Below are positions 15,970-25,720 of a stretch of 60,127 nt of DNA, in pieces. The stretch is from JAVKLU01 sp031538895 (GTDB lineage: Bacteria > Pseudomonadota > Gammaproteobacteria > Burkholderiales > Burkholderiaceae). The stretch is from positions 1 to 60,127 of the forward strand of contig JAVKLU010000081.1 of the NCBI GenBank assembly GCA_031538895.1, in the 5' to 3' direction. Under the pieces are notes generated by a model. It did no database searches and was not told where the DNA came from. It saw only the letters and a list, made by a program, of their open reading frames with translations. Within the stretch, counting starts at the first letter, position 1; each line of letters begins with the position of its first letter. Position numbers and translations under genes: made by a program.

Positions 15970-17844
15970 TTACTGTACGTTGACAGGAGCGACGTTTAAT
16001 TTCGCTTTAAAACTATCGCGTAACTCTTGTACAAGCGCTCGATACCGAAGATTCGTATACAAAGCATCAAGTGCATTCAATTCAGCAGATCGTTTTGTCG
16101 CATCAGGGTTTAATTGCGACCGCACTGCCGTCAATTCAAAGACCGCATAACCACCCGAGAACTCAACACCATTAGCTTGGGGCAACTTGCTTGCCGTTGT
16201 TTTCATCACAGCGTTAACGAGCTCTGGGGATAAATTGTTTTGGGTATTCCGGCTATACACTTTTTCAGTCAGAGACAAACCACTTTGAGTTGCTTGCTTT
16301 TTCAAATTCTCCAAGCCGACTTTGCCCGCAGCAATCGCTAATTTACGCGCTTCTTGCTGCGTCAGTTGGGCGCGCACTTGCGCTTCGACTTCCGCTAAAG
16401 GCCGCTTCTGACTGAGGTGATGTGCTATTACTCGCGCCGACGCCCACGTACCTGGCGTCACTTCGACGGCTTCAATGTTGCGTTTATTACTCAAAGCATC
16501 GCTTGAAAATAAAGACGTCAATAATTTAGGCGAATTCAATTCTGCAACACTTGATGCAGTACGGCTTAAGCCTTTTGCAATTTGAATGCTCAAACCATAT
16601 TTATCCGCTGCTGCTTTTAAACTATCTGACTGTTCATACACTAAATTCGCAAAGACTTCGGCTTCTCCTGCAAACGACTTGGCCACTGCTGTATCACGCA
16701 ATTTTGCTTCGATTTGCGGTCGTACTTCAGCTAAAGATTTTATTTTTGGCAGACGCACTTCCAACACTTCAATAATGTGAAAGCCGTACTCAGTCTGCAC
16801 CAAAGGCCCAACAACACCTTTGGCCTGCGTAAAGAGGGCTTGTTCAAAATTTTTTACCATTGCGCCGCGATTAACAAATGGCAACTCTCCGCCTTGTTTC
16901 GCTGAGCCAGGATCGTCTGAATATTTTTTAGCCAAGACATCAAATTTAGCGCCTTTCTTTTTCAACTCGGTTAAGACTTTTTCAGCCTTCGCCCGCGTAT
17001 CAGCAATGATTTTTGCGTCCGGTTTATCGGCATTAAACGAAATCAAAATATGACGTGAACGTCGCTCTTCTTGCACCATAAACTGTGCGTTATTAGCTTT
17101 GTAATCCGCTTCAATTTGCGCATCAGTGACTTGTACTTTTGCCGCTTGAGCGACTTTACTAAAGACCAGATATTCCACATCAACGGTTTCTGGCGCGTTG
17201 AACTGGGTTCCGCTGGCATCATAAAACGCTTGAATTTGCGCCGGGCTTAAGCTGACTTTAGACACGTAATCCGCCGTTAAAAACAAGGCTTCTTTAACCG
17301 CCCGTTCTTGATTAAACTGATCCGCAAGCAAGTTCATATGCGCCTTGCTCGTTAAGGAACTCGCTTGCAAAACTTGGGTTAACTTTTCATTCGCCAAATC
17401 TTTACGTAAGCGCGCTTCATAGCTGACTGGCGTCAAATTTTGCGCAGACAACAAAGCGGCATAACGCTCTTGATCAAAACTGCCATCGGCTTTTTTCAGT
17501 CCGGGATATGACAAAATAATTTTGCGCAATTGTTCGTCACCTACCGTCAAACCTAAGCGCGTGACTTCATGGTTTAACGCATATTGATTGACCAAGTCGT
17601 CCAGTACCGCATAACGAAGCATCGGGCTATCCTGGACATCGGGAGTTGCACGCTTCAAATAATCACTATTTGCCGCATCCCACTCGGCTCGAGTAATTCG
17701 CTGCCCGTTGACTTGCGCAACCGAATCAGCGACATCGCCATTGCGCATGAAAGACTCGAAACCAAAGAAAACAAACGATGGGATGATTAGCAATAACAAC
17801 AAAATTTGCATAATACGTTGATGCGTGCGAACAAAATCAAACAT
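15970..17844 (-). CDS. ppiD: Periplasmic peptidyl-prolyl isomerase/foldase PpiD
   Basis: A membrane-anchored periplasmic chaperone that helps outer-membrane protein folding near the Sec translocon. The 624-residue protein has one N-terminal membrane segment (MQILLLLLIIPSFVFFGFE), a SurA-like N-terminal helical region, then a central parvulin domain around residues 260-365 (RRSRHILISF, YSDDPGSAKQGGEL, TEYGFHIIEV) and a second degenerate region. E. coli PpiD is 623 residues, the same size. Confidence 0.94.
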   Translation of the reverse strand: MFDFVRTHQRIMQILLLLLIIPSFVFFGFESFMRNGDVADSVAQVNGQRITRAEWDAANSDYLKRATPDVQDSPMLRYAVLDDLVNQYALNHEVTRLGLTVGDEQLRKIILSYPGLKKADGSFDQERYAALLSAQNLTPVSYEARLRKDLANEKLTQVLQASSLTSKAHMNLLADQFNQERAVKEALFLTADYVSKVSLSPAQIQAFYDASGTQFNAPETVDVEYLVFSKVAQAAKVQVTDAQIEADYKANNAQFMVQEERRSRHILISFNADKPDAKIIADTRAKAEKVLTELKKKGAKFDVLAKKYSDDPGSAKQGGELPFVNRGAMVKNFEQALFTQAKGVVGPLVQTEYGFHIIEVLEVRLPKIKSLAEVRPQIEAKLRDTAVAKSFAGEAEVFANLVYEQSDSLKAAADKYGLSIQIAKGLSRTASSVAELNSPKLLTSLFSSDALSNKRNIEAVEVTPGTWASARVIAHHLSQKRPLAEVEAQVRAQLTQQEARKLAIAAGKVGLENLKKQATQSGLSLTEKVYSRNTQNNLSPELVNAVMKTTASKLPQANGVEFSGGYAVFELTAVRSQLNPDATKRSAELNALDALYTNLRYRALVQELRDSFKAKLNVAPVNVQ

Positions 17845-17961
17845 GACTTTTCCTATAAATAAGCGTCTAAAAATTTACATCCCATAAAAACAAAGGCTTC
17901 GCAGCGCAATCCTGTACCGCAAGACCACAATATCACTATCTATAGTAACAATACAAATACA

Positions 17962-17992
17962 AAAAACCCCTCAAGGTCATTAAGGGGTTTTT
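17962..17992 (-). terminator. Rho-independent terminator after rpoH
   Basis: The stem AAAAACCCCT/AAGGGGTTTTT with a short loop is followed by T residues on the minus strand. It lies 76 bp after the rpoH stop. Confidence 0.8.
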
Positions 17993-18068
17993 GAATACCT
18001 AAATACGTCTATCAACACGTCTATCACTTCTACCATCGAGGCGTTTATCCCCTAAGGCACTATCGCCA

Positions 18069-19046
18069 TCAGTTGTGGATTAAATCACTATATGACGATA
18101 AAGTTTGACGCATTTTTTTCAAAGCGGCGACTTCGATTTGTCGAACACGTTCGTGCGAAATCGAAAACTCGCGCGCCAAATCGTGCAAGGTCATCGGGCC
18201 ACTACCGCCTCCCCCATTACCAGCTTTATCACCCTTATCACCTTTAACCAATTGAGCGTCTTCACGCGCTTCGCCTTTATCGACTAACCAACGCGCTTCA
18301 ATAATGCGGCGTGATCGCTCATCCAAAGCGGCCAAAGCATGACTTAAACCATCGGTCTGCAAATGATCGTATGCCTGCTTAGCCAGACGATGCGTAGGCT
18401 CGGTATCCAGACTGACCAAATACTGTGCTGGCGCAAAAGTGGTGTCGTCAGAATCACCACTTTGATCAAAACTGACTTCGCCGCCAGCAAAACGTTCCTG
18501 CATGGTGCGCACTTCGTCTTCACTAACACTCATATCAGCCGCCAGTGCCGCGACAGTGGCTGATTTTCCCTCAAGCTGTTCAATTTGATTTTGATGCGAG
18601 CGCAGTCCAAAAAACAACTTACGCTGCGCGCGCGTCGTTGCCATTTTGACTAAACGCCAATTCTTCAAAATATATTCATGAATCGAGGCTTTGATCCAAT
18701 ACACGGCATAAGATACCAAACGCACCCCGCGATTCGGGTCGTAACGTTTCACTGCGCGCATCAAACCGATATTACCTTCTTGTATTAAATCAGCGTAAGG
18801 CAGCCCATAACCCAAATATCCCCGTGCAACTGAAATGACCACGCGCAAATGCGAGGTCACCATACGATGCGCAGCCGTAACGTCGCCGTTATCGCGCAGT
18901 CGTTCCGCCAAAGCGATTTCTTCTTGTTGCGACAACACCGGCACTTTACTTGCGGCCGTAATATACGCATCAAGATTACCCAGACCGCCGGATAAGCCGT
19001 TATTCAAAATCATTGCATGGGACATAAGACACTCCACATAAGACAT
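18069..19046 (-). CDS. rpoH: RNA polymerase heat-shock sigma factor RpoH (sigma-32)
   Basis: 325 residues. Region 2 is intact (DLIQEGNIGLMRAVKRYDPNRG) and is followed by the RpoH-specific box QRKLFFGLR. Region 4 has LDERSRRIIEARWL and the helix-turn-helix LAREFSISHERVRQIE. Between these two parts of region 4, about residues 260-282, there is a glycine/lysine/aspartate-rich insert (KGDKGDKAGNGGGGSG) not expected in sigma-32. A Met at residue 12 may be the true start. RpoH drives heat-shock genes. Confidence 0.94.
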   Translation of the reverse strand: MSYVECLMSHAMILNNGLSGGLGNLDAYITAASKVPVLSQQEEIALAERLRDNGDVTAAHRMVTSHLRVVISVARGYLGYGLPYADLIQEGNIGLMRAVKRYDPNRGVRLVSYAVYWIKASIHEYILKNWRLVKMATTRAQRKLFFGLRSHQNQIEQLEGKSATVAALAADMSVSEDEVRTMQERFAGGEVSFDQSGDSDDTTFAPAQYLVSLDTEPTHRLAKQAYDHLQTDGLSHALAALDERSRRIIEARWLVDKGEAREDAQLVKGDKGDKAGNGGGGSGPMTLHDLAREFSISHERVRQIEVAALKKMRQTLSSYSDLIHN

Positions 19047-19189
19047 TCATTTAGTTACTAATGCTACTAGCCTTACTAGTGCTACCACTATTACCAATAC
19101 AAGTATCAATTTTAAAAAACGCCCTTTAAGAAACATCTTTTAAAAACTACTGATTTTCCAATTCAATAAAACTATCAGCGCATCAGTTT

Positions 19190-19654
19190 TTACACCGCTT
19201 TTTGTAAATACGCGTTAAGCATATTTTTTGCCTCAACAGAGACCACACTCATATCGGCTCGACCGGCAAATATAGGTTTTAACTGCGCCATCAACTTGCC
19301 TAAATCAGCAAGAGAAGTGGGCGCCAAGCTTGTCAAAATTGATGATATTTTTTCCGTGACCTCTGACGCGCTAAAGGGCATCGGCAAGTAGCGTTGTAAA
19401 ACGCTGATTTCGGCGCTCTCCTTATCGGCAAGATCAAGCCGCCCCCCTTGAGTAAATTGCGCAATAGAGTCTCGACGCTGCTTAAGCATTTTATCGATGA
19501 TTGCCATAATTTGCGCATCATCTAAAACGATTTTGTCATCCACCTCACGCTGCTTGATCGCCGCCATTAACAAGCGCACCGTGCCCAAGGTCTGGGCATC
19601 ACGCGCGCGCATGGCCTGCTTTACATCTGCGTCAATCCTAGCTTTTAGAGACAT
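19190..19654 (-). CDS. GatB/YqeY domain protein
   Basis: 154 residues of the YqeY family, related to the tail domain of GatB, the tRNA amidotransferase subunit. Visible motifs are LKARIDADVKQAMRARD, LGTVRLLMAAIKQREVD and LGKLMAQLKP. The family's role is not established; a link to tRNA or translation is assumed from the GatB similarity. It lies next to rpsU, its usual neighbour in betaproteobacteria. Confidence 0.92.
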   Translation of the reverse strand: MSLKARIDADVKQAMRARDAQTLGTVRLLMAAIKQREVDDKIVLDDAQIMAIIDKMLKQRRDSIAQFTQGGRLDLADKESAEISVLQRYLPMPFSASEVTEKISSILTSLAPTSLADLGKLMAQLKPIFAGRADMSVVSVEAKNMLNAYLQKAV

Positions 19655-19722
19655 CTGATAATTTCACTCACATGAATTGCTCAAACAAGGCGCCACAAAT
19701 AACCGATATACAACCGATATTT

Positions 19723-19935
19723 TTAATACAGTTTTGGCGGCAATTGTTGACTGCGAATACGTTTGTTATGACGTTTTACTGCTGCTGACAACTTGCGTTT
19801 ACGCTCAGTTGTTGGTTTTTCATACGATTCGCGAGCGCGTAATTCGGTAATTAAACCTGTTTTTTCAATAGTCCGTTTAAACCGGCGAAGCGCTGATTCA
19901 AAGGGTTCGTTGTCTTTCAAGCGGATGGTCGTCAT
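19723..19935 (-). CDS. rpsU: 30S ribosomal protein S21
   Basis: A 70-residue basic protein starting MTTIRLKDNEPFESALRRFKR, a standard S21. The frame is open for 25 more codons upstream, but that stretch carries the promoter -10 and is not coding. The C-terminal RKRKLSAAVKRHNKRI is typical. Confidence 0.96.
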   Translation of the reverse strand: MTTIRLKDNEPFESALRRFKRTIEKTGLITELRARESYEKPTTERKRKLSAAVKRHNKRIRSQQLPPKLY

Positions 19936-19974
19936 GTCGCAAATGAATGGTAAATAAAACGAAAAAGGGGGCGG

Positions 19975-19980
19975 ATTATA
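19975..19980 (-). promoter_or_regulatory. -10 element of the rpsU promoter
   Basis: TATAAT on the minus strand is followed by CCGCCCCC, the same discriminator as at rpmF. A TTGACT lies 20 bp upstream, which is longer than usual spacing, so the -35 is uncertain. It overlaps the 3' end of ilvE. Confidence 0.5.
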
Positions 19981-19991
19981 GAGTAAATCAA

Positions 19992-20912
19992 TTACACATA
20001 AGTCAACCAATGCGCGTACTTCGGTTCTTTACCGCCGACAGCGTTAAAGAATATCGATTGGATTTTTTCCGTAATCGGTCCGCGCGAACCGATTCCAATC
20101 GTGCGCCGATCCAGTTCACGAATCGGCGTGATTTCCGCCGCAGTTCCGGTAAAAAAGGCTTCTTCGGCGCAATACACTTCGTCGCGAGTAATCCGTTTTT
20201 CAACCACCTGATAACCTAAATCTTTTGCAATCGTAATCACTGACTGACGTGTGATCCCGTCCAAACATGACGCTAAATCGGGGGTGTACAACACGCCTTT
20301 TTTCACAATAAATAAATTTTCACCTGCGCCTTCAGATACATAACCTTCGGTGTCCAATAACATCGCTTCATCATAACCATCGGCGGCGACTTCTTGATGC
20401 GCCAAAATTGAATTGATGTAATAACCGCTGGCTTTCGCACGAACCAAGGATACGTTCACATGATGCCGCGTGAATGAAGAGGTTTTCACTCGAATTCCAA
20501 CCTTCAGCCCCTCTTCACCCAAATATGCTCCCCAAGTCCACGCTGCAATCGCGGCATGAATCACATTGCCCTTCGCCGCGATACCCAATTTTTCAGAACC
20601 AATCCAAATCAGAGGGCGAATATAGGCCGAGCGTAATTGGTTTTCACGCACTACTGTTTTTTGCGCTTCCATCAAAGTGGCCGCATCATGAGGCACCATC
20701 ATTTGGAAAATTTTGGCCGAATTCAATAAGCGTTCAGTATGTTCGGCTAAGCGAAAAATCGCGGTTCCTTTTGGCGTCTCGTAAGCACGAACGCCTTCAA
20801 AAACGGCCATTCCATAATGCAAAGAGTGCGTTAATACGTGGACCTTGGCGTCACGCCATTCCAACAATTTACCGTCTTGCCAAATTTTCCCATCTTGATC
20901 CGAGAGCGCCAT
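19992..20912 (-). CDS. ilvE: Branched-chain amino acid aminotransferase
   Basis: The last step of valine, leucine and isoleucine synthesis; PLP class IV. The 306-residue protein has the PLP lysine in VRAKASGYYINS, then DEAMLLDTEGYVSEGAGENLFIV and a C-terminal GTAAEITPI motif. These are hallmark residues of IlvE. It stands alone between rpsU and truB. Confidence 0.95.
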   Translation of the reverse strand: MALSDQDGKIWQDGKLLEWRDAKVHVLTHSLHYGMAVFEGVRAYETPKGTAIFRLAEHTERLLNSAKIFQMMVPHDAATLMEAQKTVVRENQLRSAYIRPLIWIGSEKLGIAAKGNVIHAAIAAWTWGAYLGEEGLKVGIRVKTSSFTRHHVNVSLVRAKASGYYINSILAHQEVAADGYDEAMLLDTEGYVSEGAGENLFIVKKGVLYTPDLASCLDGITRQSVITIAKDLGYQVVEKRITRDEVYCAEEAFFTGTAAEITPIRELDRRTIGIGSRGPITEKIQSIFFNAVGGKEPKYAHWLTYV

Positions 20913-20952
20913 AATAAATTTTCAAAAATGATTGAATAAATGTTGCGTGATT

Positions 20953-21963
20953 TTACAACTCTGTTTGTGACAATAATGACGACCTTGATTGTGGCGTAAG
21001 GCATAGACGATACGGCGTCAATAAGGTCCCATCGTATGACCCCAAGCCTAAAAAACCTTTTAAAACGTCGTCACGTGCTTGACGATACATTCGAAATAAG
21101 CCCGCCGCAGGCAAGATCAGTGTCGTCAACACACGCCCTTGCTGAAACCACTTTGTATCGCGTTCGTTCAAAACACAATCGGGAAAGTTTTGAATTAAAT
21201 AATCCACTGCTTGCAAGGCTAAAAAATTTCCCTTTGACCACAACTGCGCCAATTCGCTCAAAGTATATGCGTCCTCAATCTGCACAGTCCCCACCGCGCG
21301 CCGCTGTAAAGCGCACAGATGGGCGGGCAAGCCTAAAGCGCGACCAATATCTTCGGCCAGTGTTCGTATATAGGTCCCTTTGCTACAGCGCACATCGATT
21401 TCAATAATCGGTGCGGTGTAACTCAATAATTCAATCGCATAAATCGTGATTTGACGCGCCGCGCGCTCAATCGTGACGCCTGCACGCGCGTAGTGGTACA
21501 ACGGTTTACCTTCAAACTTTAACGCCGAATGCATCGGCGGGGTTTGTTGCTGTTGACCCAAATGATGCTGTAAAGCCGTTTGTACTTGTAGCAGCGTTGG
21601 CGGCGTAAAACTTTCGACTTGTTCAATCACAACGCCATCAGCGTCACCGCTATCGGTTCGTCGACCCAAAAAAATTTGCGCACGATAAGTCTTATCAGCG
21701 TCTAAAAGATGTTGCGAAAATTTAGTCGCTTCGCCCAGACACACCGGCAATAAACCCGTCGCCATCGGGTCTAGCGTTCCAGTATGACCGGCTTTTTTGG
21801 CACCCAACAATTGTTTAACCCGCGTCACTGCTTGCTGACTGGAATGTCCTTGTTTCTTGTTCAACAACACCACACCATGCTGAACCGCGTTCTCTAACTG
21901 TTGTTGCCGATATTGTCGCGGCGTTAGGTTCACTTGATCCGTCGGCTGAGTTGGTTTATTCAT
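20953..21963 (-). CDS. truB: tRNA pseudouridine(55) synthase
   Basis: Makes the universal pseudouridine in the T-loop of tRNA. 336 residues with KKQGHSS, the catalytic Asp in GHTGTLDPMATGLLP, and RCSKGTYIRTLAEDIG. The N-terminus is slightly extended by a glutamine-rich stretch. It overlaps acpS by 4 bp. In most relatives truB follows rbfA; here it sits at the head of the acpS-pdxJ-recO-era block read in reverse. Confidence 0.95.
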   Translation of the reverse strand: MNKPTQPTDQVNLTPRQYRQQQLENAVQHGVVLLNKKQGHSSQQAVTRVKQLLGAKKAGHTGTLDPMATGLLPVCLGEATKFSQHLLDADKTYRAQIFLGRRTDSGDADGVVIEQVESFTPPTLLQVQTALQHHLGQQQQTPPMHSALKFEGKPLYHYARAGVTIERAARQITIYAIELLSYTAPIIEIDVRCSKGTYIRTLAEDIGRALGLPAHLCALQRRAVGTVQIEDAYTLSELAQLWSKGNFLALQAVDYLIQNFPDCVLNERDTKWFQQGRVLTTLILPAAGLFRMYRQARDDVLKGFLGLGSYDGTLLTPYRLCLTPQSRSSLLSQTEL

Positions 21964-22346
21964 TTAAGTTTGCGCTCAATCACTACCATCGCTTGCGCAT
22001 ACTGGATTTCATCAGTCAAACTTAAATGAAAAGACAAACCTTTAATGATCGCGTCATCTCCACGCCACTGAATTATTGGCGCACCGTTATCAAGGCTAAT
22101 CACCTCCATATCTTGCCAAGAACTCACCAAATGAACCGCTGTCATTGCTTTAAAAAAAGCTTCTTTAGCGGCAAAACGTGTCGCTAAGTAGCGCATCGCT
22201 TTACCATGACTTTGCCCCCAACGTTGATGAAAAACATGGCATTCATTACGGGTCAAAATTCGATGCGTGAACGCGGCGGGACATTGCAGGAATGCGGCTT
22301 CAATTCGCGTCACATCTGTCAAGTCAGTTCCGATACCCACTATCAT
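21960..22346 (-). CDS. acpS: Holo-[acyl-carrier-protein] synthase
   Basis: Transfers the 4'-phosphopantetheine arm from CoA to ACP. 128 residues with the magnesium-binding start MIVGIGTDLTDVTRIE and RFAAKEAFFKAM. It overlaps pdxJ by 4 bp on one side and truB by 4 bp on the other. Confidence 0.95.
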   Translation of the reverse strand: MIVGIGTDLTDVTRIEAAFLQCPAAFTHRILTRNECHVFHQRWGQSHGKAMRYLATRFAAKEAFFKAMTAVHLVSSWQDMEVISLDNGAPIIQWRGDDAIIKGLSFHLSLTDEIQYAQAMVVIERKLK

Positions 22347-23101
22347 GTGCGCTCCAATTTCGCGCGAACCATGATCGCTTTAATTTCACGAATCGCCGCA
22401 ATCCATCCGATATTGAGCGCGCGCGCAACAATCGCATGACCAATATTTAATTCACGAATATCGGGCAATGCCGCCACCGCCGCCGTATTGGCTATCGTCA
22501 AACCATGTCCCGCATTGACGCACAAACCCAGGCTACTGGCGTACTGCGCACCTTGGGACAACTGTGCGAGCAATTTTATTTGCTGGTCCTGATCAGTCAC
22601 ACCAGCATATGCGCCCGTGTGCAACTCGACCACTGGCGCACCCGCCGCATGCGCCGCGTCAATTTGCGCTTGATCCGCATCAATAAATAATGACACACGA
22701 ATTCCGGCATCAGTTAATTTTTTTACCGCCGATTCAACATTTTTAAAATGGGTGCGGACATCTAACCCCCCTTCAGTCGTCAGTTCTTCGCGCCGCTCTG
22801 GGACTAAACACACATCACTGGGCATGACGGACAAAGCAAAATTGATCATCTCATCGGTAATCGCCGACTCTAGATTCATGCGCACCCAGATCGCCTCTTT
22901 AATCGCGCGCACATCAGCGTCGCAGATATGACGACGATCTTCGCGCAAATGCAAAGTAATCGCCTCGGCACCGGCATCTTGCGCCATCAATGCGAACTCA
23001 AGCGGATTGGGATAGACCGTTCCGCGCGCATTCCGCACGGTCGCGATATGGTCAATATTGACGCCTAATTCAATGAGGGGCGATGAGGAAAAATGCATCA
23101 T
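22343..23101 (-). CDS. pdxJ: Pyridoxine 5'-phosphate synthase
   Basis: Closes the pyridoxine ring from 1-deoxyxylulose-5-phosphate and aminoacetone-phosphate. 252 residues, TIM barrel, with LGVNIDHIATVRNARGT, TLHLREDRRHI, and a C-terminal LNIGHAIVARAL phosphate-binding motif. The conserved recO-pdxJ-acpS order holds, with 4-bp overlaps. Confidence 0.96.
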   Translation of the reverse strand: MMHFSSSPLIELGVNIDHIATVRNARGTVYPNPLEFALMAQDAGAEAITLHLREDRRHICDADVRAIKEAIWVRMNLESAITDEMINFALSVMPSDVCLVPERREELTTEGGLDVRTHFKNVESAVKKLTDAGIRVSLFIDADQAQIDAAHAAGAPVVELHTGAYAGVTDQDQQIKLLAQLSQGAQYASSLGLCVNAGHGLTIANTAAVAALPDIRELNIGHAIVARALNIGWIAAIREIKAIMVRAKLERT

Positions 23102-24012
23102 AGTTGTAATTCAAGTAAAGTTTTGCGCGTATTTAACGCGACTCCATTCAAATGATACGTGATCAGCGCACGCAAGCTATTACGCATTCGCATGGCGTCA
23201 CTGGGCGCTAAAAAGTCTTCAAAAACACCCGACTCTAAGCACAATAAAGACTGGCCGCTCAAAGCCTGTGGATGTTGCGCATCAGTTCTGCTGGTACCAT
23301 TTTGCGGATCTAACCAATACCATTGATCAGCTTGAACGCGACAACCTTGATCGAGACAATAACTGACCGCGTCAATAAACCCGCCCTCTTTGAGCAAGAC
23401 ATACTCAAAACGGCGCAAGCTATTTTCTATTCGGGACTCTTGCGCCAAGGCAATCAAAGTGCGGTGATACGCGTCAAAGACCGCGCGGTTTTCTTCCTCC
23501 GCAGGGCTAAAACGCAATAACAATTCATTTAAATAATACGCTGAAAAATGCCGCGCGGGGGCGATGAGAGGCACGCTGCCTACCCACTCGGCACCGATCA
23601 AAAGCTTGATTTCATCTCGATCGCTGTAATCCAATTGCAACTCTTGAAATAAATGCAAAACGCCGCGAAGTTGTGAATAGTGACGCTTGGCTCCTTTGGC
23701 TAAAAGCGTAATCAATCCTTGATCGCGCGTGTAGGCTTGAGCAATCAGGCTCGAATCACGATAGCTTAGCGAGTGCAAAATAAATGCAGGTTGCGCCACC
23801 CATTTTCGCAAACGTGAACGCGCGGGGGTGCGCACTTGGGATGAGGTGGGTAATTTTAAAGAAGGCGGCATCCGCAGGTTTTCACTGACGGGAGCACTGG
23901 ACTTGGCACTGGTCTGGTTTAGCGCAGACCTACCCACATCTGTCGCATCAGGTTCGATCGCCATGGGCGAATCCATTGACGAATCCACTGATGAATCCAT
24001 TGGAAAATCCAT
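23098..24012 (-). CDS. recO: DNA repair protein RecO with a repeat-rich N-terminal extension
   Basis: Helps RecR load RecA on gapped DNA. The OB-fold begins around FILHSLSYRDSSLIAQAYTRD and is followed by the helical domain with a CLDQGCR region. About 65-80 residues precede it, rich in Asp-Ser-Met-Pro and made partly from 12-15-bp tandem repeats (DSSMDSPMD). Standard RecO lacks this. I place the start at 24012, just after the era stop; an ATG at 24060, overlapping era by 37 bp, is also open. The overlap with pdxJ is 4 bp. Confidence 0.88.
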   Translation of the reverse strand: MDFPMDSSVDSSMDSPMAIEPDATDVGRSALNQTSAKSSAPVSENLRMPPSLKLPTSSQVRTPARSRLRKWVAQPAFILHSLSYRDSSLIAQAYTRDQGLITLLAKGAKRHYSQLRGVLHLFQELQLDYSDRDEIKLLIGAEWVGSVPLIAPARHFSAYYLNELLLRFSPAEEENRAVFDAYHRTLIALAQESRIENSLRRFEYVLLKEGGFIDAVSYCLDQGCRVQADQWYWLDPQNGTSRTDAQHPQALSGQSLLCLESGVFEDFLAPSDAMRMRNSLRALITYHLNGVALNTRKTLLELQL

Positions 24013-24023
24013 TGACGAATCAA

Positions 24024-24923
24024 TTATTGAGGAGTGAAGTGCCGCGCATCCTCGACCCAATCTTCACGGACTTTAATCCAGGTCTGCAAAAACACTTTGC
24101 GACCGTAGAGTTTTTCCATATCTTTGCGCGCTTCTGTCGCGATATGCTTAATTTTTTCACCATCTTTGCCCAACAGCATCGGTTTGTGTGTGGCGCGGTT
24201 GACAATAATCGTTGCCGCAATGCGATACATCGTCCCACCTTCGTCTTCAAATTGATCAATCACGACCGTGCTGGCATAGGGAATTTCATCACCCATTTGA
24301 CGAAATACTTTTTCACGCAAGATTTCAGCGGCCAAATAGCGCGCACTGGCCGTCGTTAACTCGTCAGCGGGAAACAGGGCGGCCTGCTCGGGTAACAAGG
24401 GGCGCAACTCTTGAAAAATCGCATCGAGCTGCGTGTTCTTATGCGCCGATACCGGAATCACCGCGCGAAAATGGGTCAATGCTGAAAGCTTTTCGATAAA
24501 GCTAAAAATAGTGCGCTTATCGATCACCGAATCAATTTTGCTGATCACCAAAATCTTGGGCACATCTTTGGGTAGTAAAGCCAAAATCTGCGCATCCATC
24601 GCGCCGTAACGATTGACCTCAACCACCCAAATCACGGCGTCAATTCCTTCGTTCAAGCTGTCGCGTACTGTCTGATTAATGCGCGTGTTCATCGTCCCTT
24701 TATGCTTGGTTTGATAACCTGGCGTATCGACAAAAACATATTGCGCGGTCTCTTGGGTCACTATGCCCAAAATCGGTAAACGCGTTGTTTGCGGTTTGGA
24801 TGAAGTAATACTGATTTTTTGCCCAATCAAAGTATTGAGCAAAGTCGACTTACCCACATTAGGGCAACCCACGATCGCGACAGTACCGCAACGAAAGCCA
24901 TCAGATGCAAGAGGAGTGTTCAC
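24024..24923 (-). CDS. era: GTPase Era
   Basis: An essential GTPase that binds 16S rRNA during 30S maturation. 299 residues with G1 GCPNVGKSTLLN, G3 DTPGY, G4-like SKID, and a C-terminal KH domain including EKIKHIATEARKDMEKL. It follows rnc by 17 bp, the conserved rnc-era-recO order. Confidence 0.97.
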   Translation of the reverse strand: MNTPLASDGFRCGTVAIVGCPNVGKSTLLNTLIGQKISITSSKPQTTRLPILGIVTQETAQYVFVDTPGYQTKHKGTMNTRINQTVRDSLNEGIDAVIWVVEVNRYGAMDAQILALLPKDVPKILVISKIDSVIDKRTIFSFIEKLSALTHFRAVIPVSAHKNTQLDAIFQELRPLLPEQAALFPADELTTASARYLAAEILREKVFRQMGDEIPYASTVVIDQFEDEGGTMYRIAATIIVNRATHKPMLLGKDGEKIKHIATEARKDMEKLYGRKVFLQTWIKVREDWVEDARHFTPQ

Positions 24924-24940
24924 TGAATCAAAATGAAAAG

Positions 24941-25708
24941 TTATTCATTTTCAGGGTCTTGACGCGTCGCCACCCCTAATAATGACAATTGTGTTTTTTT
25001 CGCGCGGGGTTTCTTTGTGGCGCTTGGCAGTTCAAGCAGATTTTTTTCAATCAACTCCAATGCCCGTTTGGCGGCTATTTGCTCGGCATTGCGGCGATTG
25101 GTGCCGACACCCGACACACAGATTTCTAAACTGCTAATTAAACATTCAACTTCAAATTCTTGCAAATGCGCGGCTCCGTGACGCGCCACCACGTTGTACT
25201 GTGGCAGTGACAATTGATGTTTTTGCAATAACTCTTGCACCAAAGTTTTGGCATCCTTACCCAACGCGGCAGTGTCTAATTGAATAATAATCGGCTCGTA
25301 CAAAAACAACACTGTTTGGTAAGCCTTATCAAATCCCGCATCTAAGTAAATCGCCCCCAGAATCGCCTCTAAGCAATCGGCCAAAATCGAGGGGCGTCGA
25401 AACCCGCCGGATTTCAATTCACCCTCCCCCAACTGAACAAATTTTGACAAGTGCAGATTTTGTGCGATCTCAAACAAGGTTTGTTGTTTGACCAAGTTGG
25501 CGCGAATCCGCGATAAATCGCCTTCATCCAATTTGCTAAAACGACTGTAAATCAAAGTCGCAACCGCGCAATTCAACACTGCATCACCTAAGAACTCTAA
25601 ACGCTCGTTATTCATTGCTCCCGTGCTGCGATGTGTCAAGGCATGCCGTAACAATTGCGGATTGACAAATTGATGCGAGAGTCGTTTTTGTAAATCTTGT
25701 TCAGTCAT
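24941..25708 (-). CDS. rnc: Ribonuclease III
   Basis: Cuts double-stranded RNA, including rRNA precursors. 255 residues with the catalytic signature NERLEFLGDAVL and a C-terminal dsRNA-binding domain (RNAEQIAAKRALELI). A lysine-rich tail follows the binding domain. It lies 12 bp after lepB. Confidence 0.96.
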   Translation of the reverse strand: MTEQDLQKRLSHQFVNPQLLRHALTHRSTGAMNNERLEFLGDAVLNCAVATLIYSRFSKLDEGDLSRIRANLVKQQTLFEIAQNLHLSKFVQLGEGELKSGGFRRPSILADCLEAILGAIYLDAGFDKAYQTVLFLYEPIIIQLDTAALGKDAKTLVQELLQKHQLSLPQYNVVARHGAAHLQEFEVECLISSLEICVSGVGTNRRNAEQIAAKRALELIEKNLLELPSATKKPRAKKTQLSLLGVATRQDPENE

Positions 25709-25720
25709 CGCGTTTTACCG

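Noticed and set aside
19936..20010. 25-codon extension of rpsU
   Set aside because: S21 starts at MTTIRLKDNEPF; the extension covers a TATAAT promoter element.
20474..20914. 146-codon plus-strand frame over ilvE
   Set aside because: Shadow frame; ilvE is unambiguous on the other strand.
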